From Lentinula raphanica (taxonomy: Eukaryota > Basidiomycota > Agaricomycetes > Agaricales > Omphalotaceae): a stretch of DNA of 64,000 nt. Location: NCBI GenBank assembly GCA_027919835.1, contig JANVFP010000003.1:1488001-1552000 (forward strand). Reading direction: 5' to 3'. Every line of letters begins with the position of its first letter. Within the stretch, counting starts at the first letter, position 1. Shown here one piece after another: positions 58,675 through 64,000 of this stretch. Below the pieces are notes generated by a model that did not search any database, had not been told where the DNA came from, and saw only the letters and a program-made list of their open reading frames with translations. A program made the position numbers and the translations under genes.

Positions 58675-61600
58675 ATGAGCGGTTATCGCGGTCGAGGCGG
58701 CTATGGGCAAGAGTCCCGTGGTGGTAACTTTGGAGGACGTGGAGGCGGGCGTGGACTTGGAGGCGGAAGTGGTGGATATGGACGAGGAAGAGGAGGGGCG
58801 ATGATCAACAGAGATGCACCTCTCAGTGTAACCGTTCGAAGCAATTGTTTCACCGTCACAAAGTAAGTCGTCAGCGTGATACCCACTGGCATCCGTTCAA
58901 CTGATTTCGTTTCGATGTCCAGGTTACCGACGAAAGACTACTATCTATATGACAGTAAGTGTCTTCACCAAAGGTGAATTCGTATATGACGCTGAACATT
59001 TCCTCTCTTTTCATAGTTAGTAAGAATGATGCTAAGCCAGATTTCAAAGTGATGACCATTCTCCTGCATAGTCATCAAACCAGAGATATCAATATTCAGG
59101 CGACGTCAGGAACTGATTGATAAGTTGCAGACCGACGTTGCTCGTCAGATCTTCAATCCCCGCGCTTTGTACGATGGGAAAGCCCTTATGTACTCGTCAC
59201 ATCGTTTGGAATTGCCCACTGGGGACGGTTCTTCAGTGAGTTCACGATTTAAAGCAATGGGTTCTGTTATTGGTTTGCTGATACACGATATATCCACTAG
59301 TTTCTTGTTGGATGGACCGACAAACTTGTTGAAGGGAATCGAGGGACATACAGAGTGACGATTAAGTTGACCGCGGGCGAGATCATTCGTCCAAGGTAAT
59401 TCCTTCCTATCGCTTCGTTGAGCTTTCTGACTAGCAAGTATAACAAACAAAGGAATTTGGGAGTTCTCATGCAACAGAATGCGGCAGCCAATGACCCAGA
59501 GATAGTCACGGCCGTCAATCTTTTAAATATTCTGATTCGCCAGGACTCTAACCAGTAAGTCTCGCTTTCGATGATGAAAAAACGACACCACTGACCAGTT
59601 CTCCGCTCTTTTTTTTCAGGAAATATCCGCACAATGCGAAAGCATTTTTTTCAGACGTAGGTAAAATGAAATTGCCAGGCATAGAGCTTTGGCGAGGATT
59701 CCACCAGTAAGTACGAATCTTCATGCTAACTGCCAAAGCTGATTGGTATGTAGATCAGTCCGTTTGACTAGAGAGCATGTTTTGATAAACATCGACACAA
59801 CGATGACGACTGTGTGAGTTGCACACTACTCTAAGACTTCAGTCGATTCGACTGGTCTTATCCTTCATATCCAGCTACAACAAGGGGCCTCTTTTGGATC
59901 TATGCATGGAATATCTGCAACTAAGAGACACACGAGGCCTTCAATTCAACGAGCGAAACGGTCCTAATTTTCATAAACTCGAAAAATTCTTGAAGCATCT
60001 GCGAGTGACCTTGCAAACGACAAGGAAGGCAAAGACTATCCATGGCCTAGTGCCGAACGCCAGCAAATATGTTTTCAACAAAAATGGGACTGAACTGACA
60101 GTAGAAGTGAGTACCAATACAACCGATTTCTTTGAAGTTCCTTCTTACTTTTGTAACTACAGGAATATCTCAAAGCTACCTATAATATCCATGTTCAGTA
60201 TCCCAACCTCGTTGGTGTACGTTTGACAAAGCCCAACGCAGAGCATCAAATCATTCTTCCGTTGGAGGTCTGCAGTGTCATACCAGGACAATTCTATAAA
60301 CAACGTCTGCCTGATCATCTCACCTCGGAAGTTGTTCGATTCGCCACACTCAATCCGTCAGAACGTCTCAGAGCAATAGCTGGAGGCGGTGCTTCGAATC
60401 AGACTATGGCAGACTCGCCGGTACGTGCAATCAGAATTCGACTGCCTCGCTATCTTCTGAAGAGTCATAGATTTTGAACTACACGAACTCAGATGTCATT
60501 GCGGAGTCCGGAATGGAAATTGACACTGAACCTATCACAGTTCGTGGCGAATTGCTAGCTTTACCAAAGGTGAAATTCAAAAATGATGATTTGGTGAGTC
60601 GTAGTGTCACGGTACTAGAGTGAGGAACTGATACGAAGCATGTCGGCAGGTACCTTACAATGGTGGTTGGAATGTTGTGAACCGTACTCTTTATCGAGCT
60701 GCGCCGCTCAACTGTTGGGGTGTTGTGAGCTTCCTCGAAACAGGTGGTAATCAGGTTATTGATGCGGCGATACGAGGAACCATGCAGTGCGCTAGGAATT
60801 TAGGTGAGCATGCACTGGTCATATTCCCTTACCATAGTACTCAGTCAATTTTGATAGGCCTCGGTATGCATGTGTTGACTCTGAATAGTTCTACTTGTAA
60901 ACTATAATCTTTGCAGATGTTTCTCAGGCCGGTCCTTGCGCTGTCCAATCCGGTTCAGGACACGCTGTTGAACAAGTATGTACCGCCATCTAAATAGCAC
61001 CTCGAGCCTCAACTGTTATGCAGGTTTTGAACCACACGCTGGCGCAGATGAGAAGCAAATTTCCCAATCTAGAAACGATCAGACCACGACCATTGTTGCT
61101 TGTAATCTTACCTCAGAATGCAGCAGAGGTGCGTCAACGGGTGAAACACTGGGGTGACTTTACAGCAGGTAGATACACTATACCATCGTGTCTAAATGGG
61201 TTATAATGTTTGTCATTAGGTGTCATCACCCAGTGCATACGCGAAGGAAAACTTAAGCGGGCTAATGACCAGTATTTCAATAACATAGCACTCAAGTAAG
61301 CATGTTATTGGATCTTGTTCTACTGGAAGTTGTTGACACCATTTCTTAGACTGAATGCACGACTGAAAGGAGTGAACTTTGTAGTCAACTCTCCTGCAAT
61401 TAGCGCACTATCAGCTCAAGGCCGTTTTGTGATCATGGGTACTCATTGTTCAAAGAACAGCGAATTGCCCAATCTCACATTGTTTTTTCTTTTGGCTAAA
61501 GGTGCAGATGTTGCTCATTCTGGTCCGGGTGTATACAGACCATCAACCACAAGTCTTGTGTGGTCCATGGACCCTCATGCTGCTCATTATCACGCCCTCA

Positions 61601-62698
61601 CAGAGGTTCAAGCTCCTCGTCTTGAAATAATTCAGGATCTTGGACAGATGGTTCATGATGCTGTGCTCACGTTTGGTAAACAGAACGGCACCCCCAATCA
61701 ACTTATCTTCTTCAGAGATGGAGTCAGTGAAGGCGAATTTGCCCAAGTTGCAGAACGTGAAATCCAGGCTATTCGGGAGGGAATCAACACAGTTTGGACC
61801 CTGATGAAAGTCAAAGATCCTCAACCCAAACTGACATTCATCATTGTTGGCAAAAGGTGTGCATTCAAATGGGATTCATGGAGCTATAGTGGAAACATCC
61901 ATGTTCTCTCTTTTAGGCATCACATAGTTTTTCTTCCAGGCCAAGATTCGTATGTTGTCTCGTGTTTCTCCGACGCGGCGAAGATATTAGTACTCACGAG
62001 AAGCATATTCAACCAGGCCTGCCAATGATGGGAAGGGAAACTGTGTTGCAGGATTTGCGAGCGACCAAGGATCCCTCTCACATCCGACTATCACAGATTT
62101 CTATCTGCAGTCTCATGCAGCTATTCAAGGAAGTGAGCTCAAACAAACAATTTTTGATCATCCCCCAAATCAGTGCTCATATGGCCAACAGCTTCGCGTT
62201 CTGGTCATTATACCGTTATCCACGATGAAATTTTCGGCTCCAATATCAACAAGTAAGAGTTCCTCTCTCTGCGTTCTGTAGCAGGCATCAGTTCATCGCC
62301 CTGAAGGATTCGAGAACTCGCATTCTCATTGTGCCATGTTTACGCAAAAGCAACCCGGAGTGTGTCAATTCCAGCTCCCGTTTACTGTACGTTGTTGAAC
62401 ACTTCCCATAATTCAATCCACATTGACGATTGTTAATTTTTCTGTCTTTTGTGTTGATGACCAGATGCCGATGTACGTTGATTTCTACTAATTCCTTGTC
62501 GATTGACCAGTAATAACGAAATCCTGATAGCTTGCATGCGCCCGAGGATCCTTCCACTATGCTCCTAACTCTGCTTACAACCTGAATTCTGATGCAGGAA
62601 GTACAGTATCCAGTGGACATGAACTGAATCTCGACGAGTGGAAGGCGAACTTCAAGAAGGTCAACCGAGAGATGGCCACCAGCATGTATTTCTTGTGA
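58675..62698 (+). CDS. Argonaute protein (QDE-2-like)
   Basis: The effector of RNA silencing, which binds small RNAs. The N-terminus is RGG-rich (GYRGRGGYGQESRGGNFGGR). N and L1 parts: SVTVRSNCFTVTKLPTKDYY, FNPRALYDGKALMYSSHRLE. PAZ: FLKHLRVTLQTTRKAKTIHG, VPNASKYVFNKNGTELTVEE, EHQIILPLEVCSVIPGQFYK. MID: LLLVILPQNAAEVRQRVKHW, GVITQCIREGKLKRANDQYF. PIWI: the slicer tetrad is filled, with Asp in IMGADVAHSGPG, Glu in APRLEIIQDL, Asp in IFFRDGVSEGEF and His in SFHYAP. The gene has over twenty introns; one exon is 8 nt long (62465-62472), completing PVYYAD. Ends VNREMATSMYFL. Confidence 0.93.
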
Positions 62699-63214
62699 TC
62701 ACTTAAACCTGGTTTCAAACCAGTCATATGGCCTGTATCCATGAATTGCCTCTAGTTCAATGAACGAATGAGTGTATTTTACTTTGGTATCAGTGGATTC
62801 TTGTGGTATTCCAAAAGGGCTACACAACAAAATGCAAGAAAGAATATTGACCAGAGAAAATATTGACAAATGTACGAGGAAAGTAAAAAACGTATAAGTA
62901 CAGCAATAACGAATGTGTCCACTGACCAACGAGGGTAATAGAATACAGAGCAAACAATAATTGCACTAGATAGAAGTGCACAATTACTGCGACAGAGGGT
63001 GAAGTAATACAAAAGGGGCAAGTCCATCAAGACCTGAGAGCAGAGCGGGTGCAAAGGTATGTAAATGTGGGAGTGGGTAACGAAGTACTCGCACATATGA
63101 CGAAGATGCAATAAATACTAGTAGAGACAAGGATACGACAAGGAGTGTGGATGGTACTGATTATGAAATTAGAGAATCGAAAACAAGCCAAGCATTGCAA
63201 AATGAAAATCGATA
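62699..63214. other. Convergent 3' flanks of Argonaute and PKA, no gene seen
   Basis: AT-rich 516 bp between two facing stop codons. Minus-strand frames here are rich in Cys, Phe and Ile and look like chance. Confidence 0.4.
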
Positions 63215-64000
63215 TCAAAATTCGAGGAACTGGCACGCGATTGGGTCAAAACGTTGGACGGGGGAGGGTGCCTCCTCTTTTATGAGACCTGGGATCTCCG
63301 CAGCAGGAGGAAAAGGAAGGTGAAGGAAATGTCTAGTATCATCGCTGGAGGAAGTGTGTGGTATAATAGGTGCCTGGACACAACATGAGAACAAGGCGTA
63401 TGAAATTGAAGAGGATATTCTTACAGTGATCTCCCTTCTTTCCAGAGCATCCCAGTCGACTCCGCGGAACCATGGATGCTCTAGGATATCCTGGGGGCCT
63501 CCGATCATGTTGCCCAATCTCTGCGTCCGATCAGGATTCAAGAAAGCTCGCACCAGGCTTCTTGACAGGGGATCCATGCCTCGGGGCCAATGTATGTGCC
63601 CGTTGAGAATCTTTTCATAGATTCCATATGGAGACTCGTCATAGAAAGGAGGATACCCAACGAGCATTTCATAGCACAGTACTCCGCAGGCCCACCAGTC
63701 GGCGGCTTTGCCGTGACCATCAGACTGGATGATTTCTGGCGCGAGATACTCTGGTGTCCCACATAGCGTCCAAGTACGGTCATCTACAATCTTCGCGAAC
63801 CCGAAATCCGTCAGGCGAAGGTAGCCTCTGGAGTCGAGGAGCAGATTTTCAGGCTTGAGATCACGATAGATTATGTTGTACGAATGAAGATACTTCAGCG
63901 CAAGGATGATTGTCGCTAGATAGAATCGGGTCACATCGGGTGTGAATCGCTGTGCTCGTCGCAAGTGCGTAAACAGCTCGCCACCAGGTATGTATGACAT
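63215..64000 (-). CDS. cAMP-dependent protein kinase, catalytic subunit (5' part outside window)
   Basis: An AGC kinase. The visible part starts in the middle of the domain (SYIPGGELFTHLRRAQRFTP), so the Gly loop and catalytic Lys lie beyond the window. HRD appears as YRDLKPENLLLDSRGYLRL, DFG as LTDFGFAKIV. The activation loop RTWTLCGTPEYLAPEI is the PKA hallmark, with the phosphorylatable Thr. The C-lobe reads ADWWACGVLCYEMLVGYPPF and DRTQRLGNMIGGPQDILEHP. One intron (about 63370-63420) splits the tail; the last exon reads APIIPHTSSSDDTRHF and ends with CQFLEF, the hydrophobic FxxF-like end typical of PKA. Confidence 0.9.
   Translation of the reverse strand: MSYIPGGELFTHLRRAQRFTPDVTRFYLATIILALKYLHSYNIIYRDLKPENLLLDSRGYLRLTDFGFAKIVDDRTWTLCGTPEYLAPEIIQSDGHGKAADWWACGVLCYEMLVGYPPFYDESPYGIYEKILNGHIHWPRGMDPLSRSLVRAFLNPDRTQRLGNMIGGPQDILEHPWFRGVDWDALERREITVRISSSISYALFSCCVQAPIIPHTSSSDDTRHFLHLPFPPAAEIPGLIKEEAPSPVQRFDPIACQFLEF

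Noticed and set aside
62779..63236. Cys/Phe-rich minus-strand frames after the PKA stop
   Set aside because: AT-rich 3' flank; no start context, domain or splice evidence.

Overview
This window looks like nuclear DNA of a filamentous basidiomycete, most likely a mushroom-forming agaricomycete. Genes lie close together on both strands and are cut by many introns of about 50-60 nt with GT-AG ends. The proteins include a conidiation-6 protein, an RGG-rich Argonaute, a short cysteine metallothionein, two fungal GH3 glycosidases and a fungal holocytochrome c synthase. Exon joins given here come from reading splice sites by eye and from protein family conservation; no search was run.

Layout. 1-2 kb: the 5' part of a small secreted/membrane protein gene (family member P1) and a second secreted-protein gene. 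3.1-9.9 kb: housekeeping block with glucose-6-phosphate isomerase, a Ulp1/C48-type protease, eIF2B gamma and a conserved unknown gene. 9.9-19 kb: lineage-specific and repeat-rich DNA. It holds three more members or remnants of the P family (10.5, 11.2-12.0 and 18.3-19.0 kb), another small secreted protein (17 kb), a TA-flanked MITE-like element (12.9-13.5 kb) and a 2.5-kb foldback element with about 1-kb inverted arms and an 8-bp target duplication (13.5-16.0 kb). 19.2-27.4 kb: SYF1 and BET4 share a 115-bp divergent promoter, followed by a metallothionein and a WD40 protein. 27.5-41.9 kb: sugar transporter, small membrane protein and two GH3 glycosidases, a plausible sugar-release and uptake group, with a poorly explained 3.5-kb stretch between. 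42-49.9 kb: nitronate monooxygenase, cytochrome c heme lyase, aldo-keto reductase, branchpoint-binding protein BBP/SF1 and CON-6. 50-53.5 kb: an F-box fragment running into an intron-containing tRNA-Cys, then a long secreted protein of unknown function. 53.9-64 kb: Ste20-type kinase, SSF1/PPAN, Argonaute and the C-terminal part of a PKA catalytic subunit that runs off the window.

The least explained biology is the P family. Four loci share a signal-peptide-like start and a CGG-N5-CCG box 45-58 bp before the start codon. The intact members share a cysteine/dibasic C-terminal module with one intron at the same place. Their middle regions differ, and each carries its own repeat. One copy has its ATG changed to ACG. 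This looks like a fast-evolving family of secreted or membrane precursors under a common regulator. The foldback element, whose arms are built of 158-bp units, is the second structure worth following.
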